In this document: positions 33,742-42,536 of the stretch, piece after piece
How positions within the stretch are numbered: position 1 is the stretch's first letter
Layout of the letters: every line of letters starts with the position of its first letter
Assembly: GCF_000407165.1 (NCBI RefSeq)
Contig: NZ_KE136479.1
Coordinates: forward strand, 1,375,464 to 1,439,463
DNA: 64,000 bases
Reading direction: 5' to 3'
DNA from: Enterococcus haemoperoxidus ATCC BAA-382
GTDB taxonomy: Bacteria; Bacillota; Bacilli; Lactobacillales; Enterococcaceae
The notes under the pieces: generated by a model
What the model was told of the DNA's origin: nothing
The model's input: the letters and a program-made list of their open reading frames with translations, nothing else
Database searches by the model: none
Program-made: the position numbers and the translations under genes

Positions 33742-34461
33742 ATGACAACAACTATCGGCATCGCAGGAAATCAAATTATTCAATCCGCTGACATTTTCAA
33801 CGGAAACTATGTAAGTTATACACCACAAGGATTCGTAACGGCTATTCAAAAAGCAGGTGGATTACCGCTTGTTTTACCTATTAGTGCTGAAGAATCAGCC
33901 GCAGCTTATATTTCTAAAATCGACAAATTATTATTAGCTGGAGGACAAGATATTTCTCCTGATTTATTTGGAGAAGAGCCTCATCCAAAACTTGAAGAAA
34001 CAAATCGCAATCGTGATCTTTTTGAACTAGCTTTGATCAAAGAAGCGCTGAAACAACATAAACCAATTTTTGCAGTTTGTCGCGGCATGCAGCTGATAAA
34101 TGTTGCTCTGGGAGGAACGTTGTATCAAGATCTTTCTTTAAACTCAGAATGGAAAATCAAACATGGTCAACAACCTACCCAACCTCAATTTGCAACACAC
34201 GGTATTGAAATAGAACAAGGAAGCACTCTTTATCAAGTATTCGGAGGAAGCTATCGTGTTAATTCTTATCATCATCAAGCAATCAACGTTTTAGCACCGT
34301 CGCTAAAAGTTACTGCAAAATCATCTGATGGCATTGCAGAAGCTATTGAGTCAACCGATGCAAATCAAAGATTACTGGGTGTTCAATGGCATCCTGAACT
34401 TCGTTTTGATATAGACACAAAGGAATTTGCGTTATTTGATTATTTTGTTAATCAATTATAA
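33742..34461 (+). CDS. class I glutamine amidotransferase-like hydrolase (PuuD family)
   Basis: A 239-residue enzyme of the gamma-glutamyl-GABA hydrolase family (peptidase C26). Catalytic Cys in FAVCRGMQLINVALGG (about residue 113), His and Glu in VQWHPELRFD near the C-terminus, and the GGQDISP motif at about 72. Members release glutamate from gamma-glutamyl compounds or act on related amides; no polyamine genes are nearby, so the substrate is unknown. GAGG precedes the ATG; TACACT at 33703-33708 with TGA before it is a possible extended -10. Confidence 0.88.
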   Translation: MTTTIGIAGNQIIQSADIFNGNYVSYTPQGFVTAIQKAGGLPLVLPISAEESAAAYISKIDKLLLAGGQDISPDLFGEEPHPKLEETNRNRDLFELALIKEALKQHKPIFAVCRGMQLINVALGGTLYQDLSLNSEWKIKHGQQPTQPQFATHGIEIEQGSTLYQVFGGSYRVNSYHHQAINVLAPSLKVTAKSSDGIAEAIESTDANQRLLGVQWHPELRFDIDTKEFALFDYFVNQL

Positions 34462-34511
34462 AAAATACGGTAAAAGATCAACGTTACGTGATCTTTTACC
34501 GTATTTTTTTA
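34461..34511. terminator. bidirectional terminator between the amidotransferase and reductase genes
   Basis: Perfect 19-bp stem AAAATACGGTAAAAGATCA and complement around an eight-base loop, with A and T runs outside. Serves both convergent genes. Confidence 0.92.
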
Positions 34512-34524
34512 AGATGACTTTGAT

Positions 34525-35349
34525 TTAAAAATCAAAGTTATCTGGATCTGGCCCTAAACGTTCATTTGTATTTAGTGCATCGATTTGTTTGATATCATCT
34601 TTAGTCAGTTCAAAATCAAATACATCGAAGTTTTGTTTGATACGCTCTTCATGTACTGATTTTGGAATAACGATAATATCATTTTGTAAATGCCAACGAA
34701 TAATGACTTGGGCTGCTGTTTTGTTATACTTCTCTCCAATTTCAACCAAAGTAGGATTTTCTAAAATTTTACCTTGCCCTAATGGAGACCACGCTTCGAC
34801 AGCAATTTTTTTATCCGTTAAAAACTTACGTAAAGGTTCTTGTGTCAAAGTAGGATGAAGTTCGATTTGATCAACTTGTGGTATAACCTTTGCATCTTTT
34901 AGAAGATCCTCAATATGGTGTTCATGGAAGTTAGAAACACCTATAGCTTTAGCTCGTCCACTTTGATAGATTTCCTCCATCGCCCGCCACGAATCTTTAT
35001 ATTTACCTTCTACTGGCCAATGGATCAAATATAAATCAACATAATCTAAGCCAAGTTTATTTAAACTCTCGTCAAATGCTTTTAACGTAGAATCATAACC
35101 TTGATCCGCATTCCACAATTTAGTTGTAACAAAGATTTCTTCTCTAGGAACACCTGACGCACGAATTCCTTCACCAACACTCACTTCATTTTTATAAGCT
35201 GCTGCAGTATCAATCAAACGATAACCCTCTTGCAAGGCCCATTTCACAGAATCCACAGCCTCAGCGCCATCTTTTACTTGCCATACCCCTAAACCCAAAC
35301 GTGGGATAATCGAACCGTTTGTTAACTCTTTTGTTTTTTCAAAAGCCAT
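34525..35349 (-). CDS. aldo/keto reductase
   Basis: NADPH-dependent oxidoreductase of 274 residues from ATG 35349 (AAGGATGG upstream). The tetrad Asp-Tyr-Lys-His is visible in [20 protein letters not shown] and YLIHWPVEG; the cofactor region shows [23 protein letters not shown] (in parts). Close in pattern to the 2,5-diketogluconate reductase / YtbE-YvgN type that reduces methylglyoxal and other aldehydes. Near gloA, so a shared role in aldehyde detoxification is possible but not shown. Confidence 0.9.
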   Translation of the reverse strand: MAFEKTKELTNGSIIPRLGLGVWQVKDGAEAVDSVKWALQEGYRLIDTAAAYKNEVSVGEGIRASGVPREEIFVTTKLWNADQGYDSTLKAFDESLNKLGLDYVDLYLIHWPVEGKYKDSWRAMEEIYQSGRAKAIGVSNFHEHHIEDLLKDAKVIPQVDQIELHPTLTQEPLRKFLTDKKIAVEAWSPLGQGKILENPTLVEIGEKYNKTAAQVIIRWHLQNDIIVIPKSVHEERIKQNFDVFDFELTKDDIKQIDALNTNERLGPDPDNFDF

Positions 35350-35535
35350 ATTTTTTCCATCCTTTCTTAGAAAAGTGAATACCAATTAAGTATACTCCTT
35401 AAATTTCTAGATGAAAAATAACTAGATTATAAACGACGATTTTTACTTCTTTTTTAGCATCTTGTATAGAAATCTCTCACTTGGTAGCTTATGATAAAGA
35501 ATGATTCTATTTAGTACAAAGAAAGGCTGACCGTA

Positions 35536-36351
35536 ATGACAATCGATTTTAAAAACCATATTGACAACTATCTTGAAGAACGAAAAACCTTTAGTAACAT
35601 TTCAAAAAAAACATTAAAAGCATACTATTCTGACTTAATAAATTTGAATGAGTTCTGTTCAATTAATAATTATGCATACCCTATTGGTATTACTAAATAT
35701 ATTAGCGAATTTCAACAAACTTTAAAAGCAACCACGTTAAAACGTAAAATTGTCGTTTTCAAAATGTTTTATCGCTATTTAGCTAACGAAAACTTAATGG
35801 AGCTATCCTTAATACAAAAACCAAACTTTAATTACTACTATATCACACCAAGAAAACTGCCTAAAATTGTAACACCTGAAGAGATAAATAAGATGTTGAA
35901 ACAAATGTATTCACTTCAATCTACTAATTTAACACCTTCAAAACGAATAAATCTTATTCGGGATATTGCCTTAATTGAGCTTTTGATTGCAACTGGGATT
36001 CGAATTGACGAAGCACATGCTTTGAATATTGTTGATTATCAACCAAAATCTAAAGCTATATTTCTAAATAAATACGGCAAACGACTTTCAATTTATGGAA
36101 TTGAAAATATCTATTCCAAGTATCGAGATTTAGCAAATATTGCCCCTACCTCTACTCCTCATCATTTACGGCATACATTTGCTACTGAATTGTTGTCAAA
36201 TGGTGCAGATATTCGAGAGGTCTAAGAATTATTTGGACATTCCAGTATTGTGACGACACAGATTTATACTGCGGTGAGTACTAATCAGAAGATCAAAGTG
36301 TTAGACACTTATAATTTGAGGAATAAATTGCATCCAAAAACCTCCAAATAA
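35536..36351 (+). pseudogene. tyrosine recombinase (phage-integrase family) broken by an in-frame TAA
   Basis: The frame from ATG 35536 encodes an N-terminal SAM-like domain (TLKAYYSDLINLNEFC) and the catalytic domain with the first Arg (LLIATGIRIDEAHAL) and HxxR (TPHHLRHTFATELL), then stops at TAA 36223-36225 right after GADIREV. The same frame goes on without a gap with ELFGHSSIVTTQIYTAVST and ends at 36349-36351. That tail holds the His and the nucleophilic Tyr. In relatives the residue at the stop is usually Gln (CAA), so one C-to-T change explains it. The 229-residue product lacks the nucleophile and should be inactive. It stands alone between a reductase gene and ilvE; no att repeats or cargo genes were seen. 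Confidence 0.88.
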
Positions 36352-36528
36352 TTTATAGTTATTTGAATATAATTATACCACAAGAGAATATAATAATTAA
36401 CAAAAAACATCCTTATTCATACAAATAGATATTTAACATTTCTTTTACTAGCATAGTAAAAGAGTAATATACATTTACTTTAGTCTTAAATTAAAAAAGC
36501 TAGATTTACTCTTAACCGTTTTGAAACC

Positions 36529-36568
36529 AAAAAAGAAAACAACGAGAACAACTCGTCATTTTCTTTTT
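36529..36568 (-). terminator. terminator after ilvE
   Basis: AAAAAGAAAA-CA-ACGAG / CTCGT-CA-TTTTCTTTTT, a stem with one internal CA/CA mismatch, about 20 bp after the ilvE stop. Confidence 0.7.
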
Positions 36569-36586
36569 GATAACTCTAATTTTTTT

Positions 36587-37603
36587 CTACACCGTTATAT
36601 TTCTAATCCAACCATCAGGTGCAGCTATATCTCCAAATTGAATACCTGTTAATTCATCATACAGTTTTTGTGTCACAGGTCCAACTTCTGTCTCGCTATA
36701 AAATACATGGAAATCATCATAAGTTTGAATAGCACCAATCGGTGAAATCACAGCCGCCGTTCCGCAAGCACCAGCTTCTTTAAATTGATCCAAAGAATCA
36801 ATATAAACATCTTCTTCTACGGCCTCCATACCAAGATTATGCTCCGCTAAATAAAGCAGTGAATACTTGGTTATACTTGGCAAAATTGATGGTGATAATG
36901 GTGTGATAAAGCGATCATCTTTCGTGATCCCGAAGAAATTAGCAGAACCGACCTCTTCAATTTTTGTATGTGTTTTTGGATCAAGATAAATACAATCCGA
37001 AAAACTTTTCTCTTTTGCTTCTTCTCCAGGTAAAAAACTAGCCGCATAGTTTCCACCAACTTTGATTGCGCCAGTTCCTTGAGGTGCCGCACGATCGTAA
37101 TCAGAAAAAATAAAGTTGGTAGGAGTTAGCCCGCCTTTAAAGTAAGCACCTACTGGCATACAAAAAACGGTAAATAAATATTCAGGGGCTGGTTTTACAC
37201 CGATTCCTTCCCCAACACCGATCAAAAGTGGACGAAGATATAGTGTTGAACCACTACCATAAGGTGGTACAAATGCTTCGTTGGCCTTTACAACTTCTTC
37301 TACTGCGCGAATAAATTTATCTTCTGGGACTTCTGCCATTAATAAACGTCTAGCGCTTCGGTTCATGCGTTTAGAATTTTCATCCACTCGAAATAAATTG
37401 ATTGAGCCATCTTTGCAACGATAGGCCTTTAATCCTTCAAAACATTGCTGACCATAATGTAGTGCTGCAGATCCTTCATGAATATGCAGTGTATTGTCCT
37501 CTGTCAATTCGCCTTCGTCCCATTGACCATTTTTCCAAGTCGAAATATATCTAAATGGTGTTTTTATATAATCGAAGCCTAAGTTATCCCAATCTATTGT
37601 CAT
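36587..37603 (-). CDS. ilvE: branched-chain amino acid aminotransferase
   Basis: PLP enzyme that transaminates leucine, isoleucine and valine with 2-oxoglutarate. From ATG 37603 (MTIDWDNLGF; AAGGAG upstream) the protein has 338 residues, typical for the class IV long form. Motifs: HYGQQCFEGLKAYR, LYLRPLLIGVGEGIGVKPAPEY, the PLP Lys in IKVGGNYAAS, and EEVGSANFFGI. No other branched-chain biosynthesis genes are here, so a role in amino-acid catabolism and aroma formation, as in other lactic acid bacteria, fits better. The frame opens 38 codons upstream without a ribosome site. Confidence 0.93.
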   Translation of the reverse strand: MTIDWDNLGFDYIKTPFRYISTWKNGQWDEGELTEDNTLHIHEGSAALHYGQQCFEGLKAYRCKDGSINLFRVDENSKRMNRSARRLLMAEVPEDKFIRAVEEVVKANEAFVPPYGSGSTLYLRPLLIGVGEGIGVKPAPEYLFTVFCMPVGAYFKGGLTPTNFIFSDYDRAAPQGTGAIKVGGNYAASFLPGEEAKEKSFSDCIYLDPKTHTKIEEVGSANFFGITKDDRFITPLSPSILPSITKYSLLYLAEHNLGMEAVEEDVYIDSLDQFKEAGACGTAAVISPIGAIQTYDDFHVFYSETEVGPVTQKLYDELTGIQFGDIAAPDGWIRNITV

Positions 37604-37673
37604 ACAATCACTCCTTATTTTCAGAATATTGTAACACATTTCCAATGAATTTGTTAAGCTTTTTACATAAACA

Positions 37674-37703
37674 ATGACATCTTTTTTCAAATTCAAGTAT
37701 AAT
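37674..37703 (+). promoter_or_regulatory. predicted promoter of mscS
   Basis: -35 ATGACA (37674-37679), 18-bp spacer, -10 TATAAT (37698-37703). A minus-strand TATACT for ilvE overlaps this -10 region, so the two divergent promoters may interfere. Confidence 0.5.
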
Positions 37704-37743
37704 GATACAGTAATCATCTTTAAAAAAGAAAGTTGGGATATCC

Positions 37744-38676
37744 TTGATTATTTTTGGGCAATCCGTATCCAGTTCGACTATTGAAAGTACAATGGATTCT
37801 ACAATTGACATAAAAACTGCTACTGAAAATAAAGTGAATGCATTTCAACGATTTTGGAATGGCATTAACTGGGATCAGATCATCGCTACTTTGATTGAAA
37901 AAGCGATTTATCTCCTTTTTCTGATTCTTCTTTTCGCATTTTTGAATCGTATAGGTAAAGCTCTTATTGATAAAACGTATGGCAATTATAGTAAAAAACA
38001 ATCATTCAGTGAAAGTCGTTTAAAAACGTTGCATACCTTGATTAACAATGCTTTTCAATATACACTTTTTTTCTTTTTCATTTACTCTTTACTAACAGTT
38101 GTTGGGGTTCCAGTCGGTTCACTTCTTGCAGGAGCCGGGATTGCTGGTGTCGCGATTGGTTTAGGTGCTCAAGGGTTCATGAATGATCTCATCACAGGAT
38201 TCTTTATTATTTTAGAACAGCAAATGGATGTTGGTGATTATGTTCGTTTAACTGCACTTGGAATTGAAGGTACGGTTACAGCGGTCGGACTTCGAACCAC
38301 TCAAATGAAAGCTTTAGATGGTACAGTTCATTTTATTCCTAATCGAAATATCACGACGATAAGTAACCTTTCCCGATCTAATATGCAAGTCTTAATCGAT
38401 GTTCGGATCATGCCAGATGAGGGGTACGATCAAATCACAGCTATCATCGACCAAGTCAACCTTGAGTTGAAAGAAAAATACTCAGAAAGCATTCAAACAG
38501 GTCCAACAATCTTCGGAATGGTCGATCTTGGAAATGGGAATTTTGCAGTACGCACAACCATGTATGTACTGAATGGAAAACAAGCGCCCATCAGAGAAGA
38601 ATTTTTGGCTCAATATGTGAAAAAATTATCTGAAGCTAACTTTACTATTCCAAATACACCGATTACTATAAAATAA
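37744..38676 (+). CDS. mscS: small-conductance mechanosensitive channel (MscS/YkuT-like)
   Basis: Membrane channel that opens under hypo-osmotic shock. Three hydrophobic helices (about 48-67, 95-115, 120-150), with the pore helix SLLAGAGIAGVAIGLGAQGF rich in Gly/Ala, then the beta domain (MDVGDYVRLTALGIEGTV, GTVHFIPNRNI) and the C-terminal alpha/beta domain. It resembles YkuT of Bacillus subtilis, whose gene is close to ykuQ/ykuR as here. The start is uncertain: TTG 37744 or ATG 37792, with poor ribosome sites for both. Confidence 0.9.
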   Translation: MIIFGQSVSSSTIESTMDSTIDIKTATENKVNAFQRFWNGINWDQIIATLIEKAIYLLFLILLFAFLNRIGKALIDKTYGNYSKKQSFSESRLKTLHTLINNAFQYTLFFFFIYSLLTVVGVPVGSLLAGAGIAGVAIGLGAQGFMNDLITGFFIILEQQMDVGDYVRLTALGIEGTVTAVGLRTTQMKALDGTVHFIPNRNITTISNLSRSNMQVLIDVRIMPDEGYDQITAIIDQVNLELKEKYSESIQTGPTIFGMVDLGNGNFAVRTTMYVLNGKQAPIREEFLAQYVKKLSEANFTIPNTPITIK

Positions 38677-38677
38677 C

Positions 38678-38745
38678 AAAGCGTGGAGCAAAACTAAAGA
38701 TTAGTTTTGTTCCACGCTTTAAATCCGTACAAACGGCGAGATAAA
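38678..38745. repeat. dispersed hairpin repeat, copy 1
   Basis: Near-perfect 20-bp stem AAAGCGTGGAGCAAAACTAA with its complement, then the tail TAAATCCGTACAAACGGC. A second copy with the same core and tail is at 41080-41140. Lies just after mscS and probably also acts as its terminator. Confidence 0.6.
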
Positions 38746-38789
38746 AGTAGCTTATTTATCAGAGCTGAACGTTTTTATCTTGTTCTTTT

Positions 38790-39917
38790 TTATTTATCTA
38801 ATGATTTCAAAAAGTTGCTGATATGTTCTACAGCAAAAGGAATCGCTTCTTCTTTTGGCTCGAATTTCGCAGAATGCAGACCGTATTCACTGTCCACTCC
38901 TAGCCAAAACATCGTTCCTGGTACTTTAGATAATAAATAACCAAAATCTTCACCTGTCATAGCTACCTCTGCATCTTCGAATAAAACACCTAGTTCATGT
39001 TCCATAAATGACATAAAATTTTCTGTTGTTTCTTTATTATTGATCACAGGAACATATCCTTTTTGATCCAGTGATACATCTACCTCACAGTTAAACGATT
39101 TCGCAATTCCTTCGCCGATTTCTCTAATTCTAATTTGTGTCAATTGATTCATTTCTTCAGTTAAAGTTCTAATCGTCCCAGAAATTGTAGCTTCTCCTGC
39201 GATCACATTGGTTGCACTCCCTGCATTAAATGTACCAAATGTAACTACGGCCCCTTCAACTGGGTTAACATTTCGACTGACAATTGTTTGCGCCTGCTGG
39301 ACAAGGCTCATACCAGCTATAATCATATCATTTGAGGCATGTGGGAAAGCCGCATGTCCACCTTTACCTGTTAATCTGATTTGGACTTCACAAGTTGCAG
39401 CAAAAAGTGTCCCGATTTTTGTTGTAATCTTTCCCACCGGTAATTCAGGATTAACGTGCAGTCCATAAAATTCATCAGGCAACCACGAACCGAAAGCACC
39501 GTCTTCATACATCAACATGCCGCCAGCTTCGTTTTCCTCTGCTGGCTGAAAAAGGAATAGATAATTATTTTCTGGCTGTATAAGAATCAACTGTTCCAGT
39601 AAGCCTAAACCAATTGTCATATGAAAGTCGTGTCCACAAGCATGCATATACCCTTTGTGTGTAGACTGGAAATTTGAAATAACTTCCTCCGTGATTGGCA
39701 AACCATCAATATCTGCACGCCAACCAAATGTCTTTTTGGGATCTTTTCCGTGGACAAAAACCATTATTCCAGTTCGCCAAGTTTTATATTCTACAAATTC
39801 TTTATCAATGGATTTGATAATTTTTAATAAGAATTTTTGTGTTTTTTCTTCTTCTAACCCAATTTCAGGTATTTTGTGTAACTGTCTACGAATCTCAATC
39901 AAACGTTCTTGAATCAC
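38790..39917 (-). CDS. M20-family deacylase, probable N-acetyldiaminopimelate deacetylase (YkuR-like)
   Basis: Zinc amidohydrolase of 375 residues. Metal and catalytic motifs: [29 protein letters not shown], the [10 protein letters not shown] turn, and [10 protein letters not shown] near the C-terminus. YkuR-type enzymes take off the acetyl group in the acetylase branch of lysine/diaminopimelate synthesis, and the partner acetyltransferase gene (dapH) lies 4.7 kb away on the same strand. In Bacillus ykuQ and ykuR are neighbours, which supports this role over a general hippurate hydrolase. GTG 39917 has GAGG ten bases upstream. Confidence 0.82.
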   Translation of the reverse strand: MIQERLIEIRRQLHKIPEIGLEEEKTQKFLLKIIKSIDKEFVEYKTWRTGIMVFVHGKDPKKTFGWRADIDGLPITEEVISNFQSTHKGYMHACGHDFHMTIGLGLLEQLILIQPENNYLFLFQPAEENEAGGMLMYEDGAFGSWLPDEFYGLHVNPELPVGKITTKIGTLFAATCEVQIRLTGKGGHAAFPHASNDMIIAGMSLVQQAQTIVSRNVNPVEGAVVTFGTFNAGSATNVIAGEATISGTIRTLTEEMNQLTQIRIREIGEGIAKSFNCEVDVSLDQKGYVPVINNKETTENFMSFMEHELGVLFEDAEVAMTGEDFGYLLSKVPGTMFWLGVDSEYGLHSAKFEPKEEAIPFAVEHISNFLKSLDK

Positions 39918-39952
39918 TGCTCATCTGCCTCTTTTCTATTTCTCTATGTCTT

Positions 39953-39981
39953 ATTGTTGAATAAAATGCTTATTATGTCAA
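39953..39981 (-). promoter_or_regulatory. predicted promoter of the M20 gene
   Basis: Minus strand perfect -35 TTGACA (39976-39981), 17-bp spacer, -10 AACAAT (39953-39958). Confidence 0.55.
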
Positions 39982-40023
39982 TCCTTCTTAAGAGAAATTT
40001 TGCAGTCTTAAACCGTTCAACTA

Positions 40024-40464
40024 TTATTTTTTCTGTAAAAAGTGCTGAGCAAATGCGCTGATTTTCTCTAAATCGATTCCTTTTAATTTGTTCTCCTCAC
40101 TTACTGGAACCCAGGAAGGTTTGTACCCACCAAAAGAAACGATTGCAATCGCTTTTTCTCTAATAGCTTCTGGAATACTTGCAATGATTACATCCTCTGT
40201 TGTTTTGGGTTTTGAATTACATAAGTAACAAGCAATCATTTTAGTTAGTAGCACAGTTTGATTTTTTTTAAAAAAATCTCTAATTGGTTTATACATCTTA
40301 TCATTTCGAACTCCAGCACCCACAATTATATGCGTATATTCGTCTATAACTGGGCTCTCTTGATCAATATCGATAATTATAGAATTGCTGATTTCTTTGT
40401 ATAATCGTTCTGCACATTCTTTAGATGCACCTGATTTTGTTCCATAAATGATCAATGTTTTCAT
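40024..40464 (-). CDS. flavodoxin-domain protein (HemG/flavodoxin-like)
   Basis: A 146-residue flavodoxin-fold protein starting MKTLIIYGTKSGASKECAERL, where the TKSGASKE loop is the FMN phosphate-binding site; further YTHIIVGAGVRNDKMY and AIAIVSFGGYKPSW fit FMN-contact loops. It resembles the flavodoxin family that includes protoporphyrinogen oxidase HemG, but no haem genes are near. GAGG precedes ATG 40464. It is divergent from a MarR gene with two palindromes between, so it is likely under that regulator. Confidence 0.8.
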   Translation of the reverse strand: MKTLIIYGTKSGASKECAERLYKEISNSIIIDIDQESPVIDEYTHIIVGAGVRNDKMYKPIRDFFKKNQTVLLTKMIACYLCNSKPKTTEDVIIASIPEAIREKAIAIVSFGGYKPSWVPVSEENKLKGIDLEKISAFAQHFLQKK

Positions 40465-40497
40465 TTGACTCAGCCTCAATTCTCTCTTCACTTTACA

Positions 40498-40518
40498 GAT
40501 AACAACTAGCTTGTTATC
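40498..40518. promoter_or_regulatory. palindrome 1, candidate MarR operator
   Basis: Perfect inverted repeat GATAACAA-CTAGC-TTGTTATC in the divergent region between the flavodoxin and marR genes. Confidence 0.5.
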
Positions 40519-40551
40519 ATAGATTTATTCAAAACTATTTTGACGGAAAAG

Positions 40552-40570
40552 TATCTCGTTTGACGAGATA
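40552..40570. promoter_or_regulatory. palindrome 2, candidate MarR operator
   Basis: Perfect inverted repeat TATCTCGT-TTG-ACGAGATA, 28 bp before the marR start. Sequence differs from palindrome 1 although size is similar. Confidence 0.5.
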
Positions 40571-40597
40571 TATTAAGCATAAGGCGAGGGAAGATAT

Positions 40598-41050
40598 TTG
40601 TCAAACAATCAAAACATAGCTATTAATCAACTCACCGCTCTATTAAGAGGATTCGGTTCACGTTCAATCTTACATCAGCAAGCAATCGTTCAATCATTAG
40701 GAATCCCAGCAAATGACTATATTTCAATTGACTTGTTAAACGAGCTCGGACCACTTACTGCTGGAGAATTAGCGGATAAAACTGGCTTATCTACTGGGAC
40801 AATCACAGCATTGATTGATCGTTTAGAAAAAATCGGTTATGCTCGTCGAGAAAAAGATCCAAACGATCGCAGACGGGTAATTATTGTCCCAACCTACGAA
40901 GACAAAGAGGAAATAAAAAAAGCATATCAACCATTAGACATGGCTATGCAAGAATTAGGTCAAGAATACTCAGAGAAAGAGTTACAGATTATCAATCAAT
41001 TTCTATTCCAAGCGGTTTCAGTATTAGATAAACAATTGCAAACTAAATAG
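40598..41050 (+). CDS. MarR-family transcriptional regulator
   Basis: A 150-residue winged-helix repressor: recognition region LTAGELADKTGLSTGTITALIDRLEKIGY (about 50-85, shown as LADKTGLSTGTITALIDRL), wing with EKDPNDRRRVII (the conserved DxRxR). Dimerisation helices at both ends. The start is TTG 40598 with GAGGGAAG upstream. It likely represses itself and the divergent flavodoxin through the palindromes at 40498-40570; control of the ABC efflux genes nearby is possible but not shown. Confidence 0.9.
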   Translation: MSNNQNIAINQLTALLRGFGSRSILHQQAIVQSLGIPANDYISIDLLNELGPLTAGELADKTGLSTGTITALIDRLEKIGYARREKDPNDRRRVIIVPTYEDKEEIKKAYQPLDMAMQELGQEYSEKELQIINQFLFQAVSVLDKQLQTK

Positions 41051-41079
41051 TTTAGACATTCTTATTTATTCACAAACAA

Positions 41080-41140
41080 GAGCGCGAAACAAAACTAAAA
41101 ATCAGTTTTGTTTCGCGCTCTAAATCCAAATAAACGGCTA
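41080..41140. repeat. dispersed hairpin repeat, copy 2
   Basis: Stem GAGCGCGAAACAAAACT / mirror followed by TAAATCCAAATAAACGGC. Same core and tail as the copy at 38678-38745; the stem core also occurs in the tuf terminator at 12461-12502. Lies after marR. Confidence 0.6.
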
Positions 41141-41330
41141 GAAAAAACAGCTACTACGCTTCGATCACAATAAATTTTAAATGCTAAAGTACTAAAATTT
41201 GAAGGCTTCGAAAATAAGCTGAATATGATAAACTAATGTTGCACAATACAGACTTCAGTCCGCAATTGATTTTTCTATTCGCTCTAATTTTTAAGAGTCA
41301 CTACATTTTTGCCTCAGTCTCTTATTACTA

Positions 41331-42536
41331 TTATTTCATAATATCAATCAAGTCTTTTTTAGACGCCGCTGAAGCCGGCATGTAACTAAAGACAACACCG
41401 ATCAAGATTGAAATTCCTACAGCTAAACCGATTGTAAATAAATCCGGTCGCACTGCAAAGGGTAAAAACATAGATGAAAGAACACCCAGTATCATCCCTA
41501 ATAGATAACCAATCAAGCCACCAATCAATGTCAACGTCAGCCCTTCAGCTAAAAATTGCTTTCTAATATCTTTTTCTGTTGCCCCTAAGGCACGACGGAT
41601 CCCTATCTCTTTTGTCCGCTCTGAAACAGAAATATACATCATATTCATGACACCCACTCCAGCAATAAACAACGAGATACCTGCTACAGCTGAAATGAAC
41701 AATGTAAGATTATCTAAAATACTGCCCATTTGATCGATACCTGATTTTGGATTGTATGTATCATACTCACCGACATTTCTCAAACTACCAGTAAAATTAA
41801 GTTGTTTTAAAACCTCTCTAGTCACATTGTCTTTATTTTCTCCTGCATCTATTTCTAAATTCAAGATGGATTGACTTTCAGGCTTTTTAAAGTAATGATC
41901 ATAACTTTTTATTGGAAAATGTGCGAGTGCCGATTGATTTTCCGCAGATAAGGTACCATTACTACTAGCAACAACCCCAACCACTGTAAAGAGTTCATTC
42001 ATTATTTCAAAACCTTTTCCAACTGCTTTTTCAGGGTCACCGTACAGCTTTTGTGCTAAAACTTCATCGATCACAACGACTTTATTTAACGTTTCATTAT
42101 CTTTAAGTTCGATTTGTCGACCTACCAATAAGTTTTCAGAGGTTTTTTCAACGCGTTCTATTTTTTTAGTTAGTTTTTTCCCGTGAATATATAATTCTAC
42201 TTGCCGTTCGGTCAATTTTTGTTTTGGCTTATAAAAATCAACTTTTCTGACTCCTTTTATATTCTTGATTAAATCAAAGTCACTTTTTTTAAACATTTCA
42301 TTTTCGGTAAATGCATTCGATATATCATAATAATTAAATGAGATATTGCTTATATTTTCATTCGTATTAGTCATCGACATTTTATTGATCATATCTCGTT
42401 TAAATCCATTACCAATAGAAACGATCGTTATCACGGATGCGATCCCGATAATAATCCCAAACATCGTTAAAAAGCTGCGTTTTTTATTTTTTAGAATTGA
42501 TTTTAAAGCGGTCTTCCAAATGACGAAATTTTTCAT
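41331..42536 (-). CDS. ABC transporter permease, MacB/YknZ type
   Basis: Membrane subunit of a tripartite-like efflux ABC system. The 401-residue protein has one N-terminal membrane helix (about 20-42), a large extracellular MacB domain, and three helices in the C-terminal FtsX domain (about 275-400; GVMNMMYISVSERTKEIGIRRALGA is the conserved cytoplasmic turn, shown in part as SERTKEIGIRRALGA). It overlaps the ATPase gene by 4 nt. Such YknXYZ/MacAB systems export peptides or other amphiphiles; the substrate is unknown. Confidence 0.9.
   Translation of the reverse strand: MKNFVIWKTALKSILKNKKRSFLTMFGIIIGIASVITIVSIGNGFKRDMINKMSMTNTNENISNISFNYYDISNAFTENEMFKKSDFDLIKNIKGVRKVDFYKPKQKLTERQVELYIHGKKLTKKIERVEKTSENLLVGRQIELKDNETLNKVVVIDEVLAQKLYGDPEKAVGKGFEIMNELFTVVGVVASSNGTLSAENQSALAHFPIKSYDHYFKKPESQSILNLEIDAGENKDNVTREVLKQLNFTGSLRNVGEYDTYNPKSGIDQMGSILDNLTLFISAVAGISLFIAGVGVMNMMYISVSERTKEIGIRRALGATEKDIRKQFLAEGLTLTLIGGLIGYLLGMILGVLSSMFLPFAVRPDLFTIGLAVGISILIGVVFSYMPASAASKKDLIDIMK

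Noticed and set aside
35386-36586. Prophage or integrative element around the broken recombinase
   Set aside because: No other phage or conjugation genes and no clear direct repeats on the two sides; only a weak CTAGATT likeness.
41150-41330. Terminator after the MacB-like permease
   Set aside because: Only a weak AAGAG/CTCTT pairing with bulges was found, not convincing.
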